Source: Bimastos eiseni
Taxonomy: Eukaryota > Annelida > Clitellata > Crassiclitellata > Lumbricidae
Assembly: GCA_959347315.1 (NCBI GenBank)
Contig: OY365809.1
Span: 7,170,853-7,234,852, forward strand
Direction of reading: 5' to 3'
DNA: 64,000 nt
The first letter of the stretch is position 1. Every line of letters starts with the position of its first letter. The position numbers were made by a program, and so were the translations under genes. This document shows, piece after piece, positions 37,783-49,610 of the stretch. The notes below the pieces were generated by a model. It was not told the DNA's origin, made no database searches, and worked only from the letters and a program-made list of their open reading frames with translations.

Positions 37783-37846
37783 CACAGCAGTAACATAGAT
37801 ATTTATAAAACTGTACATTTGAATATTTAAAAGTTCCAACTCGTAA

Positions 37847-38175
37847 TTACGTCAGCCTATGATATAGCAATCGTCCTAACGTCAGTGTTAGAACAGTAAC
37901 CGTGGGACAGAGAAATCTTTGTCTACAGCCATTTATTGTCTGCTGGTAGCTGGGCTGTGGAAGCTGGGTGATTTTCGTTGTCGCTATGTCATCCGTACGT
38001 TTAACGAAAGTTGACGTTGCAGGAGCATCACCGTTTGGAGTTGGTGAGGAGGTACTTCTCATAGTACTTGTCGATGTACTAGTCCGCGGTCTTCTTACTA
38101 CACTTGTTGTGGTGCTACTCGATGATGGGGATAGCAACTGGGAAATATTGTCAGTAGGTTTATTCACCTTGTTAC
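37847..38175 (-). CDS. efn: Ephrin terminal exon, stalk and C-terminal signal
   Basis: The 329-nt exon continues the stalk (repeated TSTS/SSTT runs) and ends in a small-residue stretch (INGC) followed by about 16 moderately hydrophobic residues and the stop. This is consistent with a GPI-attachment signal. There is no transmembrane segment with a cytoplasmic tyrosine tail and no PDZ-binding end. Acceptor TTTTCAG at 38177-38176. Confidence 0.8.
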
Positions 38176-41100
38176 CTGAAAATTGAAACCAAATACAGGT
38201 GCAAGTGACCATTATTATAGTAAAACAAGGACATTACTCAGAGCTAGTGGGAAGGCACTTAAATATAAATTGCTGGTAATTATCATTGTTGAAGAACACG
38301 GTCTGAATATCTATTCAATTAGTACTATAAAGTGACCTTATACAGCCTCAATATTTCCCAAATGTCAATTTCTTTTTGGGTGACTTCTTTACCAACAATG
38401 TCAATTGGTTAAATACTATTTAAAGCATTTCAATGCATGAAATAATAATTGCACATACAGAAGTCTTACAAGTGGTCACAATGTAAACATGTTTACGAGA
38501 CTCTGACCTACTGCAAGTCTTCCAATACATATTTAGAATTTGGAAGCAAGTCTCGTGCAAAGGCACCACACATTGTATTTTATTTAAGTATTTATTTACT
38601 TTATAAATACTTAGATACAATACAAAGGACCCAACAGCAACATAGCAACCAAATCCTATGTTGGACAAGTCATAACGTCTGCATATGATCACCTAAGTTG
38701 CAAATAATTAATGCTTCGTTTATAGGAACATCATAAAATACTTATGTAGTTGGACTGTGCATAAGTGTAAATCAGTGGAACAGTTACTAAGGTGTGAATG
38801 ACAGATGCAAAGCTTGTCATCATGGGTTAGGTCATTCACAACACGGACAGCAGTTTTGATGACAAGATAAACCCCAATAGAAATGTTGACTGTTTCTTAA
38901 AGGGTACAAATACCATGATCTGTTGGCATTGCGTTTGTGTCTATAATTATCCAATGATTGCTGACCGCACCCTGTGCAATGAACCTCAGCATATTATTTC
39001 CTCACATGTACTTTTGCCATAAAGCAGAATAATTTGGGTTAGGCAGTAAGCGATGCACTCGTCTCATGTCCATGACCTTGGCATTTGCCCGCTGCCCACC
39101 AAATGCCCGAAGAGCAAGAAATAAGTGCCACCACCCTGCATTCCACTATGGGAAGGGAAGACTTTCCTAACTATCAATAAAACAAAAGTCCGAATAGATT
39201 TTACGATGCAAGGCTTCTTTCGGACACCTACTCGTGGAGGAAAGCGAGGAGGAGGAGGACTGCCCCATGCGAACAGTTGATGACTGAGATGTGGTGGTTG
39301 ATGATGTGAGATTTGTATTTGATGACCCTGGGGTAACTGCAACAACAAATAGTCTGTAAACCGTCTGGTGAATTTCCATCTCGGAATTATTATTATGCAA
39401 TATGCATACATTATCAAGTTAGTTCAAACGCTAGCTCAACTGCAGTCTGATTGCATCGCTGATTGCATCTTTACATTAGCACTAATAATATACAAGAAAA
39501 TGCCTGAAAGCTATGTTGCCAAAGTCCTCTTATAACATAAATTCTGATAAAATTCACATGTACACCAGATTTTGTATTGTAACTGTATACTTATATAGCT
39601 CCAATTCATGACTCTCATAAAATGTGCTCCCAATCTTAATGATCGGATATCAGGATCCAACAAAATGGTTTTCAACTACTCGCAAAATATAGTTAAAGAA
39701 AGACTAAAGGATCTCAGGTCATACGATGCTAAGCAGTCTATTCCAGAATGTCACACTAGGCTGTGTATTGCAATTAAACATGTTTTGCAAGCTACGTTCA
39801 CATAACTTTGAAGTACCTTTGTACTTTTTACACTAATTCAAATTTCAGTTACCATATGGCAATCAGTGGTAATGCTGGTAAAATTAATGTTGGTAACATG
39901 TTAGTAATATAATAAGTGGTAATGGAACTTGCTTTTATGAACTGACCACATTATAATGCACAACAGATGCATTGTGGTATATGAATTGGCCCCAAAAGTT
40001 TCTGTATAATGTCACTTAAATTGTGGAACAATGAATACAGGTCTAATCTTTTGAATTACTTATTGTAATCATTTAAAAAACCTAGGTCTATCATTTAAAA
40101 ATCTCTGCTTACAAAAAGGCCCTACACAACTAACAAGAAGTCTTTCTGTATCAATTTTTATTCAACATGCAAATTCTTCAGGGTGAAATGAGAAAGTAAT
40201 TAGGCAGGTAAGTAGGTAAACCTACTTGTAGTGGGACAGCAAACGTAAAATGCGAGTTTCATGTTGAAGTCATTGCAGGCTCCATTGTTTACGTTGCTGA
40301 TGCCATTTCTCTTCCCAGTAGATGTCGCTGAAGAAGACAGACAGACATCTTAATAACTACACCAACATCATATGTAATGTAATGCAATCAAGCATTTATA
40401 TGGTGCTGCTCGAAACACATGGGCAAGGGAACTGAAGGTTAGTGCTAAGTAATACATCATCATAATTATCATCAGCATGTTTCAATTTCATATTTCTCCC
40501 TTAATTCTTTGCAGATGAGAGTGTGCCACGACTGGGAGAGCAATACCTTTCATCGTTTAATGATAAAACATTACTATCAGAGTAGGGATGTTAAACAGTA
40601 ACCGCTTATCCGGTTACCGTTTCTTAAAACGGCAACCGGTTTCTGACATTTGCAAACCGGTATTCGAATTTATTTTTTTCCTTTATTATTATTGCATTGA
40701 AATATAAAAATAAATAAATGAATTGTTTATTTCATTTGTGTGTTTTCGCTTTCTTTCCGCGCATGATGCAATATGGCCTGCAGTTCATTCTTAATTAACG
40801 GCAAATAATGAGTGACAGGTCAGGTCTGGGCTGAAGGAGAGTGTAGGCATGGTGTAGGCGTGGATCAACTAGGGATTGTCTGCTGGGTGAGCGTAGGGTG
40901 ACCACATGTCCCGAATTGGCCGGGACAGTCCCGGAATTCATCAAAATGTCCCGCATCTCTGGCAGGTCCATTCCGGGACAATGTAACGTCCCGGAATTAT
41001 GTTTCCATTATCAAACATGTAGAAGATGCCATTTTAGTGTCCCAAATCTGACTAGAAAAAACATCCAGTGCCGATGTTAGTCTCCTTGATACCTTCAGGC

Positions 41101-43923
41101 TTAGTTTTTCAGGATACCCCTTTCAAAATGAAAAAAAGAATAAGACAAGTTCATTCTATGTGACAAACTCATTCAGCATTCTTTAGGCCTATGACGACAA
41201 TTATTGTCCTACATTCTCCAATAATTATGTGCTAATAAGTTTATGTCTAATCGTAGGCCCTAATCATAATCGTTAACTCTGAACTTCTTAAAGTGCCACT
41301 CGAACTGATTGACAAAGACATAGAGGAGCAGAATAATTCGAGAGGAAGGTCGTCGTGTGTTTCAGAGACATGGTGCAGTGTGGGATGTATAGCTGGAGTA
41401 CTTGAGATGGGAAGTGACCTGGATCGAGAAACATTGAGACAGGACGTCAAAGGAGGATGATCTGGTAGAACAAGTTGGCTGGATGGTAAAGAGTTCACAA
41501 GCACATTTGAACTTGCAGTAGGTAGTTGTAGGTTGGTGATAGGACTTGGTTGTGGATTCACTAATTTTTAGCCAACTCAGTTAAGCTATTTTAAGACAGG
41601 AGTGACATGAATCTGACCGGGCATTCTGGTAGTAGCTTGGACTAGTAAGCCTTGGATAGGGCCTAAGTTGCAGTTGCTTGAGGTGTGTTGATTCAAGGTC
41701 TTGTCCTATTTGCATAGTCGCCGTAGTGTTACACTCTGTCATTGTAAGACTCCAATTTTCAAAATGACTAACTTAGTTGTTGATGTGACATTTGCCGCCA
41801 TGAAATTAGAGTTTATACTTAAAAAAACTTCAAATAGATGTTAATTAAAAAATCTTGAAATGGATTTCAGCTGGGTCATTGTTCAAGTATAGCACTCATT
41901 CGAATGAACCCAGCTCCGAATTGAAGTTCAATTAGATTGGAAAATATGTGGTGTCCCAGAATGGCAGAAGAGAAATGTGGTCTGATTTGGTAAACCATTA
42001 AATACGCAATGCTATGGGAGGGGGTCAAAGGAAACAATACAAAGCCTCAAAGGGAGGGTGCGTCAAAAACGGTTATTTTTGATATTACATGAGTTTGCAA
42101 TGCCCCTCATGATCAATATCATGTTATTATCCTTGTCATCATTAGCAAAATGCATGAATGTGGAGAGTGGGGTTCCAACGTTCCTTGAGCACTTTCAGCA
42201 GCTTCAATGTTCTGTCATAAATTAAGAATGTGCTAAATAAATTTAATTTTCTATGGTATATTAAAGTGTATTTTTGAACCTTTCTTGTCATGTTCGAACC
42301 TTTGAACTTAGGACAGAAGGAAATATCAAATACAGTTGTATTGAATTGCATAAACATTCAGAAATAACATACACTCTTCCTCGTCGTGATCAACATAATC
42401 ATCACCAAAGCAAATTTATCATCGTTCTTTCCAGAGAGATTATACCATCGTCGTATTAAACTTCATAATAATCATCATCAAAACATATATTCACTGACAC
42501 TATATTTGCAAAAGTGCATTAAACTAGAAAATAGAAATGACTAAGTATTTAAATAGAGCAACAGTCATTCATTATCTGTGTACTTACTGGTGTAGTAGTA
42601 TGTCATTCCGAGCTTATACTCGGGTACGTTTGGAATGGACTGATACGGTTCAAAGATGACGGTGAACCGGCGTTTGGAGTCAGGCGCACTGCAGTTGACA
42701 ATGAGCAGAGGATTTCGATCTCCAGTGAACAGACTGCACGAGTCGTACTCGGTCTTTGACACCTAGCAACAATATCAAGCAACACTGTCAAATAAACCAA
42801 TGAATGTTTTGTTACAAAGGTAATGGTAGCCCAAGTAAAGATCGTCCAGGTAAAGGTAGGCCAGGTTAAGGTAATACAGGTACAGGTAACCCAGATGAAT
42901 GTAGCCTCAGATAAATGCACCCCAGGTCAAGGTAACCCAAGGTATAAGTGACACACAGATAAAGATAACAGACTTGTTTAAATGTTATAAATATTTCATG
43001 CAACATTATTAGAAACTGGTCGAAAGTATTGATTCTAGTACATGCTGTCTTTGGATATTCTGTCTGCTTCCGATGTCTAAATACAAAAAACGTGAACCAA
43101 GGACACCGGTTTCTGTCCATAAGTTCAAGAAAATCCTCTTCCATTGTGGTCATCATTATTATTCCTATTTGCTTGGCACAATCATCACTTCTATCCACAG
43201 ACCCCTTAAATTATTGGAACTCTATATACGCTGCCATGCTCGGGTCTTGAAACTCGAGTTCATTGTCAATGTACACTTCTGATAAAAAAAATGAACTTAG
43301 AGTCCGGTCCAATTTGGGCAAACCTTTGTTCCTCTGTTAGTCTCAACGACACCTAAATCCCGGAAAATACTGAAACTTCAGCCTCATCGAGTGATGCTCA
43401 AATATTGACATAATACCAGACATTTTACAGGAAATTTTAATCGTTTAAGAGCAACACTATTGTAGGGCGTAAACAAAATATTTTGGGGCAACCCATCTGC
43501 ACAATGTAAGGTCAATAAATCACGGATGCAGGTCTTCTGTTTGATGATGTCTTAGGTCTAGGCCTTTCTTTGCTGCTGAAGAAGGATGGATGATAAACGA
43601 AGTCAGGCTTTATGAAGTCCTGGATGTTATGGAATGCATATTCAGCCAACTTCTTTTGAAATCCATGTTTTTAAATTATACACTTCTTTTTGAACTGGTA
43701 CATCTAAGCAATATTGCCAACAGCTGTCTGGGGCAACTTATCCATGTGGCCAGTTTAGGCTTTAGACAGACAGACAGGCAGGTAAGCAGAGGGGCAGGCA
43801 AGCACATTAAGCACTAAGCAGATACAATATATACAGACAGACATAGGCAGATCCAGATAGAGACATATAGACAGAAACACAGACACACAGACAGGCACAA
43901 TAAGCAGATATAAGTACACACAC

Positions 43924-43966
<43 letters not shown>

Positions 43967-46900
43967 GAGAGACAGAGAGAGACAGAGAGAGAGAGAGGCA
44001 TACATAGGGAGACAAAGATAGAGACAGGCAGGCAGACAAGACTAGGCAAAGAAATAGAGAGACTGGTGCCTGAGTGAGTAGAACTGTTGAAGTTAAGTTC
44101 TGCTGAAAGACATAAACTAAGCACAGAATATCACTTGGATCTGATGACAGTATGTCCCAATGGGTGGGGAGGTGATGGGTGGGGAGGTGATGGGTGGGGA
44201 GGTGATGGGTGGGGAGGGGAGGCGTGCTTATCGTTAGATATGACGTATGACGGTATGAACCGCTAAGAGAGAAATGCATGCTACGTGTCCGTTTCTCTGA
44301 CCGTGTGCTTCAGTCTCTCTGTCTTTTTCTGAACTGAGAACCCTGATGGAATTCGATGCAATATGTCATAGATAAACCACTGGACCTTTCACTCACGTGT
44401 CACTTCCATCGCTTTTTTCTCCCCTCCCTCCTCTCTGTCTCTCTCTGTCTGTCTGTGTGTATGTCTCTCTCTCTCTCTCTCTCTTTCTCTTTCTCTTTCT
44501 CCCCTCTGCCTTCTGTTCACTCACTCAACCTGTCACCCATCCACCCGTAAACGTCATACATTCATTCATCCGTTATCCAATCATCCAACCATCTATCCAC
44601 ACGTCCTTCCGTTCATCGCTCCATCAAACCATCTTTCCTTCCTGCACTCCATCCTCTCACCCATTCATCCATCCATTCGCCAATTCATCCATCCGTCCGT
44701 CCATCCTTTCTTCAAGCCAGTCGTCCGACCTTCTATCCTTTCCATGACCCCAATCCACTAATTAGTTCACACATCCGTCAGTCCGTTTTCCCTCCCTCTA
44801 TTCATCCATCCATCCATCCACGTTCAATCCGTCCAAAAAAACCAACAATCTACCCTTGCTTCCTTCCCTTTATCCATCCATCCATCCATCCATCCACCTA
44901 TCCATTGGCATTAAAGTGATTGGTTGCTGCTACCACACTTGGAGAGAAACCTGATCACTGCAGTGCTTTCTTTTATGGATAAGACAATTAGGCTGCCACT
45001 GAGTCTGGCACTTCATCTTTCTCCTTCCTCCCTCAATGTGATTTCTCTTCCGCCTGACCCTCGCAATATTGCTCCACTCCTGTGGATTTGAACTTTCACT
45101 GCACTATTCTCTGCCCTCTCTGTCTCTCCTGTTCCAGTTTGATGTCCTGCTGAGCTGCCAAAGGTCATCCAGTCGGACTTCTCGAACAGCCGGATACACA
45201 CTATTTCATTCCAAAATGTTTCACTGAGTGCAACTAAGTAATAGTAAGTATGGGCGTCACACAGTTGCATCAAGCTCAAATAAATAGCAGTTACTATTAA
45301 AAGTAACTTTTTAGTGTCTACACTTTAACCATAAAATCAACAAAAGTGAGCTAATACCACCTTACTTTACATTACATATTGTAATCGTAAACTCCAGAGT
45401 TTTAAAACACTTCTCTAAAGCTAAGTAATTTACAAATGCGGTATCCAGTCAGAGGGGTTGTCTAAGAAAGTCAACTGAAAACTCAAGAGAGAAAATGCAG
45501 AGGAGCTGCTAAAGTGAATTTCAAAGTTGAAGATAAGAAAACCCGGAAGGCAGAGGACTGGATAGATTTGGTAGGAATTCTTGATGGTGGGAATTCTTCT
45601 AGCAGAATTCAGCTGAGATAGGTTGGCGTGGAGTGCCTACTCCTCCGATAAGAAGGTACCAATACAAATGTACTGCTACTTCTGGTTCTCTGCCTCTTAG
45701 GCACGTTCAAACAGCCACTCCTCTATAGCTGTTGGGCTTCTTCTCTAAGCTTTCAATATCCATCTGTCGTCATCCAATCAAGCATCATTTGTCTGGGTCT
45801 TCCCTTTTCCGCCTCGCCTCCAGTTCTGCGTTGGATGACTGTTCTTAGCAGCCATAGTCACCTCTCAGCGTATGAAAATCCATTTCCTAAGTCTCTTTCT
45901 TATTGTGTGCATTCAAATATTCATTCATTACGAGATTTTTTATACACAGCTCATCTTTTAAGTGACTACTCAGAGGCGATCGCGACTTCAGTGCAGCTCC
46001 TTAATGTTACCTTACATAAAGCCCATGAAATAAAGTAAACACTGTAGATCTTTCGATGTGCAGTGTTTATGTAAAGTACCATAAGCAGTCATTTATGTAT
46101 ATCATAACTTAAAATAAGATGCTCCATGTTGCCAGACATTGCAAGGACTTCTCAGTCTTATCTGGCTTTTAATGTCTGGGATAGAAATAAACAAAGCTAA
46201 GGACCTCCCTCCCTCCCTCCTCCTCCTCCTCCTCCTCCTCCATCATAGCCTCCACAAGGGGTTTCCCCAATTTCTAATTTAATCTTCAGATGTATTGCTT
46301 TGCTATTAATGTAAGCAGCTCTTTCGTCTCCCTAACATAGTGTCTCACCAGTAACTGAATAATACTGTAGTGTATGTATATATGAATGTATGTATTTATT
46401 GATCTGTGTGATGCATCCATGTATGCATCAACATATGTATCAATGTATGTAACATATGCATCAGTTTTTGTGCATCAATGTATGTATGTATGTATGTGTG
46501 TGTGCATGCATGCAGGTATGTATGTATGTATGTATGTAGAATTGTATATATGAATGTATGTGTGACTGTATCATTGCATGTATGAATATATGTATGTATC
46601 AATGTATGTATCTATTGTTATTTGTATCAATGTCTATCTGTATCTAAGTATCAAGCCACGTAATATATAGAGCTTGTTAAGTACCTTACAAAAGCACTGC
46701 CCAGTGCACACATGGTTATAATCTTATCTCTACAATAGCGTTTCAGAACAGCGTTAAAACACAAATACGGCTGTCCTTGCCACCTCCATTGTACATTTTG
46801 TCTATGTGGTCCACTGTCAACCTTGGTGTTACTGTGGACCAGGTACTTACTTTTGCTCCTCACATTAGTGCCTGTGAATAAGCTGGTTCCCGTGACTTCG

Positions 46901-47745
46901 CTATTGTGGGCACTGTAGAAATGTTGAGATTATGATTACATTCAATCGCACCATGTTTGCTATTTTGTATTGCACTATAACTACGCAGTAAGCACTGATG
47001 CTCACTTGTTTTTTTTGTCTACCACTAGCACGACATTTGTCAATATAGTATGTAATATTAACGTTATTCATGTCACAAGTTAATAGTACTAGTTTCTCAG
47101 TTGTATTATAACATATCCTTGCAATGCAGTAACTTAATTATGATAGTAACTTAATATAAAGAATGATAGTACCTTCGAAAACCTGATTGTCCGGCTGTCC
47201 TATTGTCATGTAAAATCCATTAGTCATAGGTACAGTGCCTTTAGGAGGCACTAAAACATGCGCTATATAAAGCGACCTGATACATCTAAATCTTCTGAGA
47301 TAATCACTTGTCATCTAGATCTCAAACCTTGAAAGCACGGCTTGTACAATGCGCCAGTCATAGATCAACTGTTGTTCGTAAGTTGAGCAATACAGAATCA
47401 TAAAACTATTCACCGCAGAAGGCTTAAGCCTATGAAGGAGCTATAAAAATGCTACCAGTTGCCGTGGGTATATGGCCCCGAAACTGGATATGTCATCAGA
47501 ACACAGAGTCAAAGACATTTTGAACTGAACGGATAAGAAGTGACCAGGCAATGATGATTTGCTTAACGAGATTTTATTGACCATTGAAGATGACAGGGTC
47601 CAATCGGACAGAGACCTGATAGATGGCGTAATATTCGGATGATGAGGATCCATCCAATCCATCTGATGAGTCCCAAGGACAAACGAAATCGATTTCATCT
47701 CGGAGCTGAACTTCAATGACTGGATGGTTAATGCTCGGCTTAAAC
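37847..47745 (-). CDS. efn: Ephrin, probably GPI-anchored; five exons found, 5' exon missing
   Basis: Joined exons 47745-47616, 42762-42588, 40327-40226, 39336-39232 and 38175-37847 give 279 residues plus stop; every phase matches. Numbering from the first full codon: HPVIEVQLRDEIDFVCPW and YYAIYQ (1-43), VSKTEYDSC through RRFTVIFEPY to YYYT (44-101), then ACNDFNMKLAFYV (118-130). This is the ephrin receptor-binding domain. Its four conserved cysteines are C22, C52, C67 and C119. Residues 136-250 are a Ser/Thr-rich stalk with sequons at N144 and N180. The end (FLCPTVTVLTLTLG then a short basic tail) has no cytoplasmic domain, so GPI anchoring of the ephrin-A kind fits better than a type B ephrin. 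Ephrins bind Eph receptors on neighbouring cells. The signal peptide and the N-terminal Y-W-N strand are missing from the model. Confidence 0.9.
39232..39336 (-). CDS. efn: Ephrin stalk exon
   Basis: The 105-nt exon TPGSSNTNLTSSTTTSQSST... is Ser/Thr-rich and likely O-glycosylated. Acceptor TTGCAG, donor GTAGGT chosen at 39231 rather than the competing GTGTCC 4 nt on, because only the former gives phase 1 to match the next exon. Confidence 0.8.
40226..40327 (-). CDS. efn: Ephrin exon with fourth conserved cysteine
   Basis: The 102-nt exon TSTGKRNGISNVNNGACNDF then NMKLAFYVCCPTT closes the receptor-binding domain; vertebrate ephrins have C-x-x-L-K-V-x-V here. Acceptor TCTTCAG, donor GTAGGT. 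Two extra adjacent cysteines (131-132) follow the domain. Confidence 0.9.
40583..40690 (+). mobile_element. hAT terminal fragment with nested CCGGTT repeats
   Basis: TAGGGATGTTAAACAGTAAC followed by CCGGTTACCG, GGCAACCGG and AAACCGGTA. The TAGGGATG start matches the 19533 MITE end. No inverted partner within 1 kb. Lies in an ephrin intron. Confidence 0.45.
40894..41060 (+). mobile_element. DNA-transposon-like fragment with GTCCCGG repeats
   Basis: TAGGGTGACCACATGTCCCG then CCGGGACAGTCCCGG and further GTCCCG words. It resembles the left end of the 58351 element (TAGGGTTGCCAG ... CATGTCCTC). The right end was not found. Confidence 0.4.
42588..42762 (-). CDS. efn: Ephrin receptor-binding domain exon, second half
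   Basis: The 175-nt exon VSKTEYDSC...IVNCSAPDSKRRFTVIFEPY...YKLGMTYYYT is the most diagnostic piece. It has the C..C spacing, the R-R-F-T-x-x-F-E/Q strand (FKFQEF in vertebrates) and the YYYISTS-like strand. Acceptor TGCTAG, donor GTAAGT. Enters in phase 0, leaves in phase 1. Confidence 0.94.
43744..44035. repeat. (GACA)n/(GA)n compound microsatellite
   Basis: GACAG tetranucleotides grading into a long GA run (about 43926-43998). It sits in the large ephrin intron; Ser/Leu-rich frames here are artefacts. Confidence 0.95.
44161..44220. repeat. G-rich 15-bp tandem repeat, G-quadruplex candidate
   Basis: Unit GTGATGGGTGGGGAG, nearly four copies, giving at least four GGG/GGGG tracts with short spacers on the plus strand. 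Confidence 0.9.
44400..44900. repeat. (CT)n and (ATCC)n microsatellites
   Basis: CT-rich run 44440-44500, then diffuse CATC/ATCC tetranucleotides culminating in clean runs near 44804-44820 and 44870-44896. Confidence 0.9.
46200..46242. repeat. (CCCT)n/(CCT)n microsatellite
   Basis: CCTCCCTCCCTCC followed by a TCC run. Confidence 0.95.
46370..46640. repeat. (TATG)n microsatellite region
   Basis: Imperfect TATG/CATG tetranucleotides over about 270 nt. Confidence 0.9.
47616..47745 (-). CDS. efn: Ephrin receptor-binding domain exon, first half
   Basis: The 130-nt exon carries FKPSINHPVIEVQLRDEIDF followed by VCPW and an acidic/Ser loop ending YYAIYQ. It aligns with the ephrin stretch that leads to the first conserved cysteine. 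The acceptor is TTTGATAG. The donor is CAG followed by GTCTCT, a poor match to the consensus. The next exon starts with V exactly where ephrins have Y-x-V, so the junction is well supported. Confidence 0.88.
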
Positions 47746-48190
47746 CTATCAAAAACAATAAAATATTATTTATATTTAAATACATCTATTTTATATATTC
47801 TTATGATGCTTGGCTTAAACCTATCAAACACAACAAAATATTATTCCTAATTTATGTTTTTTTTATCTTTCTTCATTTCTGCTACGAGTGGCTTAAAAAT
47901 ATCAAACACAATAGAGGATGATTTTAAAGCTTCTATATTATAATTCATTCTTACGATGATTCGCTAAAACACACATCAAACACAATTTAAATTTATCTAT
48001 TTATTTTTTAAGCTGGGTCAAATGATATATGCTTAAAGATAGTATATCCATTTATTCGTTTTTTAAATTGTCTTCATTTCTTAAATCTTTGCTTAAACCT
48101 GTCAAACATAATAGAGGTTATTTATCGGCTGCTTTATTTAATTCATGATGCTTGGCGGTTAAACTAAAAATTACTTTAAGTATGTTTATC
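47731..48190. repeat. Degenerate 65-80 bp tandem repeat overlapping an ephrin splice acceptor
   Basis: Six or seven degraded copies of a unit with the core GGCTTAAACCTATCAAACAC begin near 47731, 47806, 47885, 47955, 48021, 48085 and 48148. The first copy includes the acceptor and first 15 nt of the ephrin exon at 47745. The second, 75 bp upstream in transcript sense, keeps both the TTTGATAG acceptor and the exon-like GTTTAAGCC. Confidence 0.75.
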
Positions 48191-48199
48191 TTTCCACGC

Positions 48200-49190
48200 G
48201 GCTTAACTTCCTGATTACTTTCGTATGGACCTAATCGTTTTCCGTCTAGTTATTTACTGATCAGTGATGCTTTCCTTAAGTCTGTGAAATTCAATAACCC
48301 ATAACTTATTTATTTAATTTATCCACTTAATCGACTCCGAGTTTAGTCATAAAACAGGGCACAGCAAGCAGTCAAGTGACATTGCTCCAAATGCTTTAAG
48401 TTTAGATTAAAGGTACTGACTACTGAGATGACACAGCTTTCGCTAAACAAAATTAATAGGCCTAGCAATGTACAGGTCCACAATTTAACACTGTAAGCTA
48501 TTACAAAATGGTCTCTCGATAATTAGGATCACTAAGTGGCAAACCTTAAGAAACTGAAAATTTAAAAAATTGACAACATGAGGCCCCAGTGCTGGCCTTT
48601 GGGGGTTGCAAGAGTGCCGAAGAGGCTAAGGCCGGCACTGCCAGGCCACAGGCCCAAACCCAAATTCATTTGTACCACCTTGTTCTTGAAAAATAAAATT
48701 TTCTCTATTTTAGAGGAGTCGTCGAGGGCCTAAGACCTTAAACTGCACAATAACAAATGTATTCTAAAATTGTATTGTATACATCAGAGAGGTCTCAACC
48801 AATCCAAACACTTTAATCAAAGGTGGCTCCGAAAAGATACAATTCTGATATAAATGTTTCTGTATAAACACAAGATGGCTAATCAGCCTAAAGATGGTCA
48901 CCCAAAATCCAGAACAATATATTATAAAAAAAGAAAATGGTCTACACTTTGTGATATTCATACAAACATAGAACTATTTCTTGCCATCTTGCTTGTAAAT
49001 CTAAATTATTATACAACACCTCTATAGCTTGTCACAGGTATTTTTTAGCAGGAATGTAGTGTTACTTATGATGTTTCTGTAACGCAAGAAAATGCTGCAC
49101 TATTTATATGGCACTACATTAGGATACTAGGGCATATATTTAGAATTCTGTTGAAAAGTGCTGCTGTCTCTCTTCCACTTTGATGCCAAA
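48200..49190. other. No gene recognised; presumed ephrin intron
   Basis: AT-rich sequence upstream of the first secure ephrin exon in transcript sense. It would be intronic if the ephrin 5' exon lies further right. Confidence 0.5.
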
Positions 49191-49199
49191 CCATCACAA

Positions 49200-49610
49200 C
49201 GTCAGCCATTTACTAACACATTCCAACATCAGCTTCATCCAGCACATACCTCTTCTTTCCTCCACCTCCTCTTCTACTTCCTTGCTTCTCTATCTTCATT
49301 TCTTCTTAACCTTTCCACCTTCATAGTCTTTTCTCATCCTTCCTAGTGCTGTTATTCTTCCTGCTCATAACCCCTCTTTCCTTCGTCGTCGTCCTCCTCT
49401 TCCTTGCTTCTCTATATTCATTCCTCCTTCAACTTTCCACCTTCCTAGTCTTTTCTCCTCTTTCTCCCTTCTCCAGCTCTTATACTTGCTGTATAATCCC
49501 TCTTTCCTTCGTCTTTTGCCTCCTACTCCTCCTTCCCTCTTTCCTGCTACTCCATTCCTCCATCCTGGTCTCCTCCTCCTCCTCCTTCTCCTACTCCCTC
49601 TAGCCTCCGG
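49200..49610. repeat. Pyrimidine-rich tract with a 122-126 bp tandem duplication
   Basis: CTTCCTTGCTTCTCTAT starts at 49277 and again at 49399; CCCTCTTTCCTTCGTC recurs at about 49372 and 49498. The interval is an imperfect two-copy repeat in a C/T-biased tract. Confidence 0.8.

Noticed and set aside
41247..41561. Minus-strand Pro/Ser-rich frame beginning MNPQPSPITNLQLPTASS between two ephrin exons, a possible alternative last exon
   Set aside because: The acceptor-like TTAG is in phase but has a purine-rich upstream tract, and direct joining of 42588 to 40327 restores the conserved ephrin fold. Kept as intron.
43755..44279. 174-codon Ser/Leu frame
   Set aside because: Produced entirely by GA/GACA microsatellite; no complexity.
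46396..46602. His/Thr/Tyr/Ile-rich frame
   Set aside because: Translation of the (TATG)n microsatellite.
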